From contig KV908518.1 of NCBI GenBank assembly GCA_002005505.1, positions 123,676 through 187,675 on the forward strand: DNA of 64,000 nt. The letters run 5' to 3'. Shown piece after piece: positions 20,809 to 34,434 of the stretch. Under the pieces are notes generated by a model. That model did not search any database, was not told where the DNA came from, and saw only the letters and a list, made by a program, of their open reading frames with translations. A program made the position numbers and the translations under genes. How positions within the stretch are numbered: position 1 is the first letter of the stretch; each line of letters begins with the position of its first letter. Source of the stretch: Botryococcus braunii. Lineage: Eukaryota; Chlorophyta; Trebouxiophyceae.

Positions 20809-22443
20809 ATGTCGGCAGCTACTTTCACCACGTTGGTTACATCGTATTGTGAGAAGTTGGGGGCGGCCAGCGATGTTGCCGAGCTTGATGCACTGGATCT
20901 CACGCTTGATAGTGACTACCCAAGATTTCGTAGGAAGGATTTTGATGAACTGATGGCGAAGTGTAAGGTGGAGGTGGCGCGCGATAGCTACGATGTCGGC
21001 GATCATACGGATCTGATCATTAGTTCGATTGCCCAGTTTTATGTCGCTACTGTTAAATTTCTAAAGATAGGTGCTCTTGCTGCTTTTCGTCCTGTTTGGG
21101 CTACAAGTTATGCGCGAAAGCTGTTTATGACGGAGGTTGCTCGGGATCCTGCGGTGTCGCACAAGCTTCCGTCTAATGCGTTAGGCAAGCCGCCGGTGTT
21201 CACGGGAAATAACACTAGGCACTGGGTTGCTATTGTTAAGAATTATGTTGAGGCACAGGGAATCAACGATGACCAGCAAAAGCTTCGCGTTGGCGTCTCA
21301 TTTCTCTCTACAAGCATTCAGGGTCACTGGTCCTCGTATGTCGTAACCCATCCTACCCCTACTTTCGAAGATTTTCAGCAATTCCTGTTTGATTTTTATG
21401 ACAAGAATGTAGGGGTGACGGAGGCCCGCCGCCACTGGCAGGGGGTTCGGCAAGGCTCGAGGTCTGTTCAGGAGTATGGCTTGGAGTTTAACTCCGCTCT
21501 TGCCGATCTGAATTCCATGCCTGGTGGGGAGGTCACTGAGAATGAGAAGGTTACGAATTTTCTGAATGGGTTGCGTGCATCGTTGCATTCTAAGTGTCGA
21601 ATTAATCACAAAACTGGCCGTGCTTTTGATTCGTATATGGAGCTCTACCAGATCGCTCATGGGCTCGATGATACTGTCGCTGAAGGGTTTCGTTCGCGCG
21701 GTTCCGATATGTTTCCTTCGAATCACCATGCTTATCGTGGGTTTGGTCGTCCGCGCGGTGTGTTTAAGGCTCCTGGGTTTCGTGCTCGTGGTCGCGGTTT
21801 TGATCGCGGTGATCGCTCGCATCATCGCCATGTCCCCGGTTTTCATCATGGGTCTTTTCCATCCCAGTCCATGCCGCTCACTTGTTATGGGTTTGGCCTC
21901 CCTGGCCACAAGCAGTCCGAGTGCCCTATGACTCCCCGGTTCTCGAAAGGATCTGCGCAGGTCCCCCAAGCCCCAGCACATCACGCCGGTCCCCCAAATT
22001 CTGGTCGCGGCAATGCACCGAGTGGGCGTGGGCGCTTTGGCTGGTATGAAGACTTATCTTTCTCAAAACTTGTGGCTGCTCATGTTTGTTTGGAATGGGG
22101 ACCTGGAATTGAAATCCTTGTTTGTGAAGATACCCCCAATGTAAACCTGCAAGATGGTCATGTGTATGCGTTCGTGCTTAAGCCCGAAAAAGCCCATGAA
22201 GTGCTCTCCGAGTATAATGCCCTGAAGAAGAATGCCCGTCAGATTGGCGCTTATTTTGTTTTGCCCAAACGAGTTGCTAAGGCAGTCAGTGTTGCTCCCC
22301 TTTTAAAAAGTAAAGAGAGAATTATGGAAGGGAGGCGCAACGAAAGTGTAGCTTTGAAAAGTGCGCATGGGGAGGAGAAATTTTTGCCCCATGGTCTTTT
22401 GAAGTGTGGTATGACAAGAAGAGGCCCAGTATATCAATGGTGA
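20809..22443 (+). CDS. G3 Gag
   Basis: The ATG at 20809 follows the primer site by 37 bp. An upstream TTG in the same frame is not needed. The Gag fold covers about residues 130-290 (HWVAIVKNYVEAQG, then RHWQGVRQGSRSVQEY). An Arg/Gly/His-rich basic segment follows, then a zinc-knuckle-like CYGFGLPGHKQSEC. The second Cys of the CCHC array is Phe (codon TTT), so zinc binding is probably lost. The frame stops at TGA 22441-22443, but the same frame stays open beyond it directly into protease. Confidence 0.8.
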   Translation: MSAATFTTLVTSYCEKLGAASDVAELDALDLTLDSDYPRFRRKDFDELMAKCKVEVARDSYDVGDHTDLIISSIAQFYVATVKFLKIGALAAFRPVWATSYARKLFMTEVARDPAVSHKLPSNALGKPPVFTGNNTRHWVAIVKNYVEAQGINDDQQKLRVGVSFLSTSIQGHWSSYVVTHPTPTFEDFQQFLFDFYDKNVGVTEARRHWQGVRQGSRSVQEYGLEFNSALADLNSMPGGEVTENEKVTNFLNGLRASLHSKCRINHKTGRAFDSYMELYQIAHGLDDTVAEGFRSRGSDMFPSNHHAYRGFGRPRGVFKAPGFRARGRGFDRGDRSHHRHVPGFHHGSFPSQSMPLTCYGFGLPGHKQSECPMTPRFSKGSAQVPQAPAHHAGPPNSGRGNAPSGRGRFGWYEDLSFSKLVAAHVCLEWGPGIEILVCEDTPNVNLQDGHVYAFVLKPEKAHEVLSEYNALKKNARQIGAYFVLPKRVAKAVSVAPLLKSKERIMEGRRNESVALKSAHGEEKFLPHGLLKCGMTRRGPVYQW

Positions 22444-25400
22444 GAAAAGAACACCCCGAAGCGCAAATGGTCTTGTGCGGTATGGTTGCAGGGGCAACCG
22501 CTGATTGTGCTTGATACCGGGGGAGAACTCTCATTCATCTCGGCAGAATTCCTTAAGCGAGTGAACATAACCCCGCAACAAGTGGATGAATTGGAAGTGG
22601 AAGTGGCCACGGGTGACATTGCGAAAGTGGTGCATCAAGTGCAGTTGCGAACAGTTTTCAAGTCTTTGCCTTGTGTGCATACTTACTATGTGCTACCAAA
22701 ATTGGCTGGTGACTGTGATGTCTTGTTGGGCATGGATTTCCTTGATCGCTATAATGCCAAGATTGATGTAGCGGAAGATACGTGTACATTTTGGAACAGA
22801 GGGCGAGTCGTGATTGTTAAGTCCATTTCTGCTACTGCTAAGAGCGCTAGAAAGAAGTCCCCTGTCATCTCTGCGAGGCATTTGGCGCGCTGTATGATGC
22901 AAGGCTGTCCAGTGTTTGTGGGCATGGTAAGCAAGAATGAAGGGCATGATAACGAGACACGCTCGGATGGGCAAGGGCATGAACATGTTGATAGGCAAGA
23001 GGGCAACGAAGCGCGTAACGAAGGGCATAGCGATTATGATCATGATGTTAAAGAGTTCGAACCTGCTTTTGGGCCTACAAACAAGGCCGATGTCCGTTCT
23101 GACAAAAGTGGATTGAATCACCCCATTTGTCAACATCTTCATGCTGAGTTCAGTGATATCTTTTCTGACAAATTAGAAGGCCTACCTCCTGACAGACATC
23201 TGTTCCACACTATCCCATTGTATAGTGAACATGTTCCTCCATCCCGACCTGGTTACCGTTTAGCTTTGCCTGAGTTGCAAGAAGCACAGAGACAGGTTGC
23301 TGAACTTCTTGAGCAGGGATTGATTCAACCAAGTTGCAGTCCGTTTAGCAGCCCTGTTCTGTTTGTGAAGAAAAAGGATGACACGTTGCGTATGGTTATC
23401 GACTATCGTGCGTTAAACCGCATTACTGTCCCTGATCGTTATCCTCTCCCGCGGATTGATGAGTGCTTTACAAGTCTTGATTTACTCTCTGGCTATCACC
23501 AAATCCGCTTGCAAGAGGAAAATATTCCCAAAACTGCTTTTCGTGTCCCTTTTGGCCATTATGAGTTCAAAGTTCTACCCTTCGGTTTGACAAATGCCCC
23601 CGCTACTTTTCAACGTATGATGAATCGCGTATTCCATGACTTTGTGGCTGAAGGCTTTGTGGTGGTACCTTGATGATGTTTTGATCTTCTCTAAAACCGA
23701 GGAAGAGCATAAAGAGCATTTGCAAAAAGTTTTCGAGCGCCTACGTGAAGAGAAATTGTTTGTGAAGCACATCGCCGCGTACGTAGACAACATGGCAAAC
23801 ACCCCCCTGACAAGTTGTCCGCCGACGGAACCAGCCCCTCGACAGGCCACCAGCAACAAATACATATGACTCCCAGGCCCCGCGCTAAAAAGGCCCCCGC
23901 CCCGCCTACCCAAAGGAAAACCCACCGTCATCAAAAATCCCACGCCCGTAAAAAGCCCCCCTCATCAAAAAATCCCCCCCGCCCCAAAAAATCCCACACC
24001 ATGCCCCAAAAAACATCCTTTGAGCAGAAGTGTTCTTTTTGTCAGCCTGAACTACGCTATCTTGGCTTTATTGTGGGGAAGCATGGAATCAAGATTGATC
24101 CGGATAAAGTCGCAGCAGTGATGAAGTGGGTCGTCCCGACGACGGCCACTGAGGTACGACAGTTTTTGGGCCTCTGCAATTTTTCGCGGAAATTTGTGCA
24201 AGGATATAGTCAACTTGCTGCCCCGTTGAATCACTTATTGCGAAAAGGTGTCCCTTGGCTATGGACTGGTGCATGTCAAAAAGCGTTTGATGGGTTGAAG
24301 TGGGCCATCACAAATGCCCCAGTGTTGGCAATTCCTGATCTCTCCCCGAATGCGCCTAAGTTTCGGGTCGTGTGTGATGCCTCAAAGAATGGTGTTGGTG
24401 CTGTGCTTGAGCAAAATGGACGCCCATGTGCCTATATGAGCCGGAAATTTTCTGATGCTGAGAGAAATTATCATGTCACCGAGCAAGAGTTGGATGCAGT
24501 GTGTATGGCATTGACTGATTGGCGATGTTATCTCCTTGGGAAACCCTTTGAAGTGGTCACTGATCATGCAGCAAACACGTTTTTGCCGTCCCAATCGGTT
24601 TTGAGCCCTCGGCAAGCCAGGTGGTCGGAGTTGCTCCAGATGTACTCTATAGAGTGGAAGTATGAGCCCGGTCGTACTAATGTTGCGGACCCTTTGAGTA
24701 GGAATCCAGCGTTTGTCGTTAGTTCTTTGGTGCACACTCCTAGGGGCTCTGTTCAGCGTCGGGCCGCGATGGGGGGGCACGGCATAGGTCATCGTATTAG
24801 GTGTGCTGTACTTACGCGCAAGGGGGCGCGTTCCACTGGATGCGGTACGGCCCCGCCATTAGGTGGGGTGGTCCCTGGAGCAGCAAGTGACTCGGGCGAC
24901 GCGTGCCCGGATGGGTTCACCATGTGGTGCCCCAAGGGGGAAGACTGGTTGCACCGCATACGGACCGCGTATGAGAAGGATCATCTTCTAAGGGATGGGC
25001 GTAAAAGACAAAGAGCGAAGTTGGTCGCTAAAGATGGTTACTGGTTCCGTGGAAAAGCAGTTTTTGTTCCCGAAATGGCAGATGGTAAAGATAAAGAGCT
25101 CAAAGAAGCCGTTCTCAAAGAAAACCATGAAGTGCCACAGGCAGGCCATGTGGGCCGGACTAAAATGTTGGAGAAAATACAACGGTATTTTTGGTGGCCA
25201 AAGCTGAGGGAAGGTGTTGAAGATTTTCTTCACGTTTGCGATGCGTGCCAGCGCAACAAGGTGGATACCTCACTGCCAGCTGGTCTGCTGCAGCCTCTAC
25301 CAATTCCTTCACGAAGGTGGGAAAGCATCTCTATGGATTTTATTACTGACTTACCCAAAACAGTGAACGGGAATGATGCTATCCTTGTGGTTGTGGACAG

Positions 25401-25772
25401 ACTGTCTAAATATGCGCATTTCATCCCAACAACTGATCAGCTGTCTACTGAAGGTCTTGCTGATGTATTTGTGGATCGTGTGTTTAAGCTGCACGGTATG
25501 CCTAAAGAGGTGTTGACTGATCGCGGAACGGTGTTCACGAGTGCCTTCACTAAAGCGTTGTTTAAACTTTTGGGCACGAGGTCTGTCTTTTCAACGGCTT
25601 ATCATCCACAGACTGATGGACAAACTGAGCGTGTGAATCGCATTGTGGAAGACATGTTGCGGCATTATGTTAGTCCTACACAACATGATTGGGATGTGCA
25701 TGTGCCAGCCGCAGAATTCGCTTATAACAATGCTTATCAAGCTTCGTACGCCAGTCTTCTTAGCTGGGCTTA
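22444..25772 (+). pseudogene. G3 pol: protease, RT, RNase H, partial integrase
   Basis: Protease ([11 protein letters not shown]) lies near 22509, with Gly in place of the usual Ala after DTG. RT is open to 23673 and then loses frame by one extra base in a GTGGTGG run, exactly before the YLDD active-site codons. RT then continues in the next frame to LFVK at about 23766. About 250 bp of unrelated DNA follow before KCSFC resumes at about 24025. RNase H (VCDASKNGVGAVL) and integrase (HHCC, SMDF, LTDRG, HPQTDGQTERVN) then run uninterrupted until the break near 25757. With these lesions, no functional polymerase can be made. Confidence 0.85.
23767..24022 (+). other. Foreign insertion of about 250 bp in G3 RT
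   Basis: Between LFVK and KCSFC, where related RTs have only about two residues, lies a segment of very different composition. It starts moderately GC-rich and becomes a string of CCCC and AAAA runs. It keeps an open frame with the downstream RT by chance or by recent arrival. No terminal inverted repeats or target duplication are obvious. A GT at 23761 and an AG before CAGAAGTG would allow a spliced reading, but support for an intron is weak. Confidence 0.55.
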
Positions 25773-26460
25773 GCTGGGCGCAGTGCAGCTCCCAGTGTTC
25801 GGCAAACAAGTAGTCCAGCAAGCCGATTATCTCTCCAGCCTGCGTCCCATGCCATTCTTGTACCATATTTCTCTCCTTTGCCTTTTATCCTTGCACCCGT
25901 TGCCACCCTTCCTTATCCGTGTGCCTCCGGGAGGTCTCCCCACCGACTCTCTCTCACGATCGTCCACCGTCCGGACCCCACTTGCTTGCCTCCATGCCCA
26001 CTCCACCACCAACTCAATATGTTCTTCCATTACAATAAGCCCAAGTATCACTGGTCACAAGCAAGTCGTGTTTAGCGCTCCCCCCCCCCCCCCCCCCAGC
26101 CCCTAGGGGCTACAGTCACTTGCCTTGCACCAGCATGCCCACCTCCTCATCCCAGGCCTTGCAGCCAAGGCTGTTCACCCCCCCTGCATGCTATCTGCCA
26201 TTTGCACACTACACCAGCCAGTGTAACTGCCTTAGTTTAATTCCTTGAGTATGTCCCTGACCCTCCTAACTGTTTGCCCTCTCAGCCCAGCCAAGGTGTT
26301 ACCCTGCAACTCCAGCGTTGCTGCTGCCTCTGCAGTCCCCTGGTTCCTGAGTGTCTGTGGACGCTTAGTACCATAGAGTACTAACGTGATGTTGCTCCCT
26401 TGCAGCTCTCTACTAACTGTGCGACCACCTTCTTTGTCAACATGCAGTGGCCACCTTTGT
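25773..26460. other. Intergenic, poly-C tract, no gene seen
   Basis: This stretch separates the broken G3 end from the minus-strand gene that ends at 26461. It includes a C homopolymer of about 17 bases near 26081-26097. A minus-strand frame at 26232-26528 is out of frame with the spliced gene and is probably its 3' untranslated region. Confidence 0.5.
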
Positions 26461-28974
<2,514 letters not shown>

Positions 28975-29039
28975 TGAAGGTGCGTAGAGCCACCCGTCCC
29001 CCGGGTATATCAGTCAAGAGGGAGAGACCCACCTAATGG

Positions 29040-30966
29040 TTTCCTCAATTGCTTGTTTGAATACTTTCCTTTGGTTTCTATATCACCGAGCCTGTTCCAC
29101 CGTTGTTTCACCTGAAATATCTTTGATTGTCCATTCGTGATCTGGAGTCACGTGCTTGTTCGCCCTTAGTCAATCCTTCTGAGGGTTTACTAGCCCTCCC
29201 GTGGCAATGGAATTTCCGGCTGTACTCCCAAAACGGGACTTTTTGAGGGTCCTAATTGGCCTTGAAAGGGGCCAGAAACCAGGAGCCACAGGGCAAAAGG
29301 TCTTGCCAATTTTCTAGGTCTTATTCCCCAATAGGATGAAGATGTACCATCACAATTTTCACTCGATTCCGAGCTGTCAAACGTCTTTCTTTCGTCGGCA
29401 TCTTATTTCCACTGATATTGCACCATAAAGCACAACAATTATTACTTGTCCACTTGAAATCACAGTCACACGCCATTTCATGACACCCCAATCTCTTCCG
29501 CTGGATATCTCATTGGTTTCGGTGACTAGTGTTGCTCGAGCTTTGTCAGAAGCCCTATGAGATTAGCAGAGCTTTCGTTTTCAGCACTCCAGTCGTGCAT
29601 GCTCAACGGTCCATTCGGGGTCTCGATGCATGGCCATCCGAGCCATTACATTATCTTTATCGTATCATAATTTAATCATTATTGTGAACATATTCCCATC
29701 TGGATGTTTGATTAGTCGTATCGTGGCCCTTTCCGACTCAATGCGCACGAGGGCGGATACCGCAACGAATACGACTCATCCACAGAGGGAACAGCCTCCA
29801 TCCAATGCTGCTGAGTATTTTGCTGAGCAATCAATGTCTTTCAAAGTCTTCGTGCTGCGAATCTACGGAGATTTTCGCGCACGGAGTCTTTGGGACTTAA
29901 GATCGCTTCCATGTCTATCCGATGTTGATTCCGCGAGGTGCTTGAGACACCAGCTCTAAACACTTACAAATGATCTGTGCAACTGGTATGAATAAAAGAT
30001 GAACCTCCATGGAACCTCTAAGGGGGCGTGCACATCCAAGAGGATGTATCACGAACCTGCCTCGCTTGTTTGCTCTTTGTACATGGGTTACCCTTGCTTT
30101 CCTCCAGTGAGAAATGTTATCATGAACCCACCTGAGAGTCAATAGTGGGCAAGACCAGCCCAGGGTCAGAAGCATACCCGGTAGAAGGGTTTGCGGGTCT
30201 TGTCTGAACTGGTCTAATCCATGTAAATCGGTCGATGTGCCTCTCTATATTTTTTCCTAGATTGTTGGATCCAGTTTTTGCTTTGAATGATGCTTGTGTG
30301 CAGGCTTCCACTGGAGAGTTAACAACTGTGTTGGTGTCACAGTGTACTACTACCAGGGCGTAAGTTGCATAAGCTAAGGCATCTTTAAGCGAGGGACGAA
30401 TTCACTGTGTGCTCTTGCATGGTGCATCATGACTATACGCCTATTTACCTGGGTTGTCTTTGGGATGTCACAGGAAGATCATTGAGGAGACAAGCTACCT
30501 CCCATGCTACTGATTAGTGTCACTTAACGAGCAGGGGCATTGTCAATGAGGTGTCGAGTTCTCGCACGCTCCGTAGGTCCTACTTAGTATTGGCTTTTTT
30601 GCTACAGGGGGCACATGCGCCAACCATACATCTAGGACACTTGATGAGCATGTCTTGTAGTGGAATATCTACGAGTGTGTCTACATGTCCACAATCAGTG
30701 CTTTGATCCCTCTTGTCACAAAGCATGTCAGGAGTCATGTCCTTTACTTGCAATCTTCACCGGAACTGAGTTGATCCTTATGTCTAACAATGGGTTGTTG
30801 GGTGATTAAGGAATTGACCATGAGTTCTAGCATCAGACCACTTTGCTATGAAGGAGCGAATTGATGAACCTCTGGCACCCAGAGATACCAGCTGTCGAGC
30901 GCTTCGCTTGCGGGTACAAAGGCACAGCATCTGGATTTGCGCAGAGATGGGATCCAACTGCCCTTG
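29040..30966. other. No confident gene; decayed copia traces
   Basis: Most of this stretch shows no conserved frame. Near 30600-30660 the minus strand reads MLIKCPRCMVGACAPC. This faintly resembles the Cys-rich segment before copia integrase (C1 has CEKCPKYCEACIEGK), so a very old copia remnant is possible. The right edge is the start of the G4b LTR at 30967. Confidence 0.35.
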
Positions 30967-31010
30967 TGTAGTGAGGTGCCGCGTCAGCGCGACGCGTCTC
31001 ACGTTGTTGT

Positions 31011-31078
31011 ATAAACTGATAGGTACGTATAGATACGTGATGGCAAACGTACTAGATACAGGGGCGCTATCAGTTTAT
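31011..31078. repeat. Perfect 12-bp inverted repeat near the edge of the 1.5-kb insert
   Basis: ATAAACTGATAG (31011-31022) and CTATCAGTTTAT (31067-31078) are exact reverse complements separated by 44 bp. They lie just inside the left boundary of the insert in the G4b LTR and could form a hairpin in RNA or DNA. Confidence 0.75.
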
Positions 31079-31449
31079 CAAGTGGTTTTAGGAAACATTG
31101 TATAACTTGAATTTCTCCACGTGTGGAGTACAAGTAAGAAGATGCGCCTGATTGCGTGTCAAAGGGTAATGTATTATGTTCAGTTAGGTTGATCATATAA
31201 GTGACCTCCATGCAGTACAGGTCTTGTACTAGTGACGGTAAGGTCACAAGGTAAAGACTCCATTGAGTGTGTACGCGTGTATAAGTATGAGATCCCTGGT
31301 GCAGCTATAGAGCTACACGTTGGCATAGGGCCAAGTCAGGGTTGTTTATGTGATCATGCAGTACGGTACAGCCTCTCGAAAGGAACTGTACCGTTACCGC
31401 CGGTTACGATCAGAAGGCATAGAAACGCCAGATCGCGAGCAAGCTTGGC

Positions 31450-32089
31450 AGTCGATGGGGTGTGGAATGCATCTGGGCTTCGAGCTCCAAGCTGAATAGT
31501 GTTTGCTCTGTATTGAAGGACTGCTTGATATACTGCTGTCACATTCATTTCAATACAGGTAAGCTTGCGATCGCTGGCAAGGGTAACGGTCGCAGTCGTG
31601 TGGCTGCGATCGTAGGCGTTAAGCACATGCATACTGATGTTTCTGCTGATTATGAAACATTACATGTGTCTTGTGTTGCAGGAGCTGCATTGCTTGTATG
31701 TTACTGTTGTGCGAACAGTAAGGCTATTTGTGTGTGACGAGTTGCACACTGGTTATAGCGGTGAGTACAGATACGTATAACAAGCTTGCACCTGCTGGTT
31801 AAATAACTGTTTTGTTTTGATCTCTGATGATCCACATATTGTGCAGATTGGTTGGGAGTAGCCATTAAACTTCTGGGACTGCTGAAGGGCCAAGGGTGTC
31901 CTGATCGGAGAGCAGTCGGTACGTACACATATGTGGATAGGTTGCGTGTGTGTTTTATATGGTTTAGATATATTTTATGGACACTGATGAACCCACAAGT
32001 AAATCGTAACGCTCGGGTGCAGGCAGATATAGACGGCAGTGCGAGCACTGGTCTATATAGACATTGAGAGTACTTAGTGGTGTTCACAG
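31450..32089 (+). ncRNA. Four-exon transcribed unit (exons 31450-31558, 31682-31760, 31847-31918, 32023-32089)
   Basis: The exon structure is read from comparison with the intronless copy at 32117-32443. The three introns are 123, 86 and 104 bp. Their donors are GTAAGC, GTGAGT and GTACGT, and their acceptors TTGCAG, GTGCAG and GTGCAG. AG precedes the first exon, and GTAAAT follows the last, so further exons may exist on both sides. The joined exons hold no long reading frame: the best frame stops at TGA in exon 2. The product is therefore either a non-coding RNA or part of a degraded mRNA. The type label ncRNA is tentative. The splice structure is well supported, since only exon sequence is shared between the copies. 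Confidence 0.6.
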
Positions 32090-32116
32090 GTAAATATACG
32101 TAAACCATTTGTAACG

Positions 32117-32443
32117 AGTCGATGGGGTGTGGAATGCATCTGGGCTTCGAGCTCCAAGCTGAATAGTGTTTGCTCTGTATTGAAGGACTGCTTGATATAC
32201 TGCTGTCACATTCATCTCAATACAGGAGCTGCATTGCTTGTATGTTACTGTTGTGCGAACAGTAAGGCTATCTGTGTGTGACGAGTTGCACACTGGTTAT
32301 AGCGATTGGTTGGGAGTAGCCATTAAACTCCTGGGACTGCTGAAGGGCCAAGGGTGTCCTGATCGGAGAGCAGTCGGCAGATATAGACGGCAGTGCGAGC
32401 ACTGGTCTATATAGACATTGAGAGTACTTGGTGGTGTTCACAG
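32117..32443 (+). pseudogene. Intronless (processed) copy of the four-exon unit
   Basis: These 327 bp align end to end with the four exons of 31450-32089 (109, 79, 72 and 67 bp), with all three introns absent at exactly the exon borders. I count four substitutions: three T to C and one A to G. It starts only 27 bp after the end of exon 4 of the intron-containing copy, in the same orientation. After its end it continues GAAGTGATTC, whereas the first copy continues into an intron donor. GAAGTGATTC could therefore be exon 5. Confidence 0.85.
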
Positions 32444-32515
32444 GAAGTGATTCTCTGACGGCATACGTACCGCTTACAGTTACGGCATCCTCCAACTAAT
32501 ACACAACACACGTCC

Positions 32516-32776
32516 TGTAGCATTTCCTAGGGTATAATGCTCTAGTATGGTCCTTGGCATTGCTCATTGACTTGCCATGTGATCTGGGTTCGCAGTACAA
32601 CCTCGCTCAGGTAGTTCGCTCGGTTGCCCGACTACGCGTCTGAGGCAGTACAGTATAATTCAACCCACCCTGGGTTTAAGAGTGGGCTTGCGAATCAATC
32701 ATGTAACACTCTTTGGTTGCACACCACGAACGTCTCACTGTCTCATAAAAACCTCTTCCGCTTAGTTAACGCTACA
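32516..32776 (+). repeat. Solo LTR of family S (261 bp)
   Basis: It starts TGTAGCATTTCC and ends GCTACA. The 5-bp duplication CGTCC flanks it at 32511-32515 and 32777-32781. It matches in reverse orientation the LTR at 40868-41128, which has the same length. Loss of the interior by LTR recombination is the usual origin. Confidence 0.9.
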
Positions 32777-33229
32777 CGTCCCCTGCGCGTAGGATGTGCG
32801 CGTAAGCATAATGGTCGTAATGGTGTGCGCGTAGTTCATGTTTCTTCGTGCCCTTTGGGATACGAGTAGATCTCGTTGTCCTTGTGTGTAGGAAAATGAC
32901 TGTAATATCCTAGTGGGTCTCCTCTCGTCATCCACATCGTTATGCTCGCGAGAGCATCTCGTAGAGGGACGACATAGCCGGATCCGCGCATAGGTGGACT
33001 AGGAACTCGGGTGGCTATCATTGTCTTTGGTTTTCTGCTACGAGTGAGGCATCTAAAAATATCTATATTGTTCACTATATATTGTTCTTTGGAGACTCGG
33101 ACGACCTGCGTGAGGAGGGCTGCGAACTTGTAACGTATTGGAACTTCGATTTCTACCTTCGGTGTCACCCTTGCCTAAAACCCTTGCTTAGCTTGTTATA
33201 AATCTTAGTTACACGTCTCAATTCGTTAT

Positions 33230-33960
33230 TGTACAATTCTGGGCGTAATGTTCCCTGTATGTCCCGGCACGAAGGGTGTTAAGCTCGGTCGGGTCTCTTG
33301 CTGTGTGTAGGAGAGCAAGCAGAGCCCGACTATGTGTTGACACTTGTGGCAACTGATCAGAGATAAGCACCCGGAGTGCTCTTTCAGTCCCAAACAAGTC
33401 ATTACATTGCTTCTTGCTCTCTCTCAACGCCAAGTAATTCAAACTACCTCTTCTAAGCATCGACAGATAGTTCGCATCACCATTGTTCGATGAGCCAAGC
33501 ATTAGCAACATTCTAATACGCTTATCTAGACCTCTTCCTAATCAATTGTCCATGCAAGTTACACTAAGATGCAGCACTTCACCTGTATGTCCCGGCACGA
33601 AGGGTGTTAAGCTCGGTCGGGTCTCTTGCTGTGTGTAGGAGAGCAAGCAGAGCCCGACTATGTGTTGACACTTGTGGCAACTGATCAGAGATAAGCACCC
33701 GGAGTGCTCTTTCAGTCCCAAACAAGTGCCGAGCCCTTCATGCCCGCTGCCTATATCCTTTCTCGCAAGAACGCGTCAAATTGCATTACTCTCTCTCTCT
33801 CAAAAATGGAATCAGTCCAGATCAATTATGGCAGAACTCTAGAGTTCTGCCATCCATTACTCTACCTCTAAGATTGTTCACATTGATTGCTTTAGGGAAG
33901 CCTGGCCACTATTACTCTTCTGAGGGAAAGTCACTAATTTGTTCTTTCACTATTATAACA
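33230..33960 (-). repeat. C1 3' LTR (731 bp) with internal direct repeat
   Basis: A segment of about 145 bp starting CCTGTATGTCCCGGCACGA occurs at 33254 and again at 33582, 328 bp apart. Each copy contains an inverted pair (GTCGGGTCTCTTGCT and AGCAAGCAGAGCCCGAC) able to form a strong imperfect hairpin. Confidence 0.92.
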
Positions 33961-33978
33961 CTTCCCCTTGACTTTTCC

Positions 33979-34434
33979 TCACAAAAACTTGGCCAGTCCT
34001 AGAGCCTCACGATGGCCCTGAAATACCTGCCTTGTCAACGGCTTGGTAAATATATCTGCCACATTCCTAGCAGAAGGAACGTATTTCACATCCACCTGTC
34101 CCAATGCAATAGCTTCCCGAGCAAAATGAAAGCTGATTGCAATGTGCTTGGTATGCTTTGAGAACACTGGATTTCTGAGATGATTGATGCATCCCTGATT
34201 ATCACAGTGGATCTTCACAATCCAAGGAGAAATACCAATTTCTTCCAGGAATCCCTTCATCCAATTGGCCTCCTTGACAGCTGCACTTGCCGCCATAAAC
34301 TCAGCCTCCACAGTGGATGTAGCCACTGCAGACTGCTTCTTGCTTCCCCAAACTACAGCTCCTCCAAACACACGAATTACGTAACCAGTAGTGGAAAATC
34401 TGTGATCCTGATCACCACCATAATCTGCATCCAC
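33979..34434 (-). pseudogene. C1 RNase H
   Basis: This is the last copia pol domain (MDADYGGDQDHRFSTTGY, then SKKQSAVATSTVEAEF, then DNQGC, then KHIAISFHFAREA). It ends a few bases before the polypurine tract, as is usual in copia. It is separated from the upstream RT frame by a single missing base near 34465, judged from the C2 counterpart. Confidence 0.88.

Larger units (their letters stand above)
20557..25772 (+). mobile_element. G3: 3'-truncated Ty3/gypsy element
   Basis: The order is 5' LTR, primer site, gag, protease, RT, RNase H and integrase, all on the plus strand. The element ends inside integrase near 25757, without GPF module, chromodomain, polypurine tract or 3' LTR. Lesions along the ORF show it is dead: an in-frame TGA before protease, a frameshift at the RT active site, and a foreign insertion of about 250 bp in RT. 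Confidence 0.85.
30967..33229 (+). repeat. G4b 5' LTR, split by insertions (pieces 30967-31003 and about 32788-33229)
   Basis: Bases 30967-31003 match the start of the 451-bp G4 LTR (TGTAGTGAGGTGCCGCG onward). The match resumes near 32788 and runs, with divergence, to 33229. The last bases continue at 40506 after element C1. The gap at 31004-32787 is a 1.5-kb insert plus a solo LTR. The G4a LTRs at 53614 and 59374 serve as the uninterrupted reference. The element runs on the plus strand: its primer site follows at 40513 and gag at 40591. Confidence 0.8.

Noticed and set aside
23761..24022. Insert in G3 RT as a true intron
   Set aside because: A GT and an AG exist, but they are not good consensus sites and splicing would remove conserved residues. 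A plain insertion fits better.
29630..29959. 109-codon ORF
   Set aside because: No recognisable features, no splice context, and surrounding DNA looks decayed.
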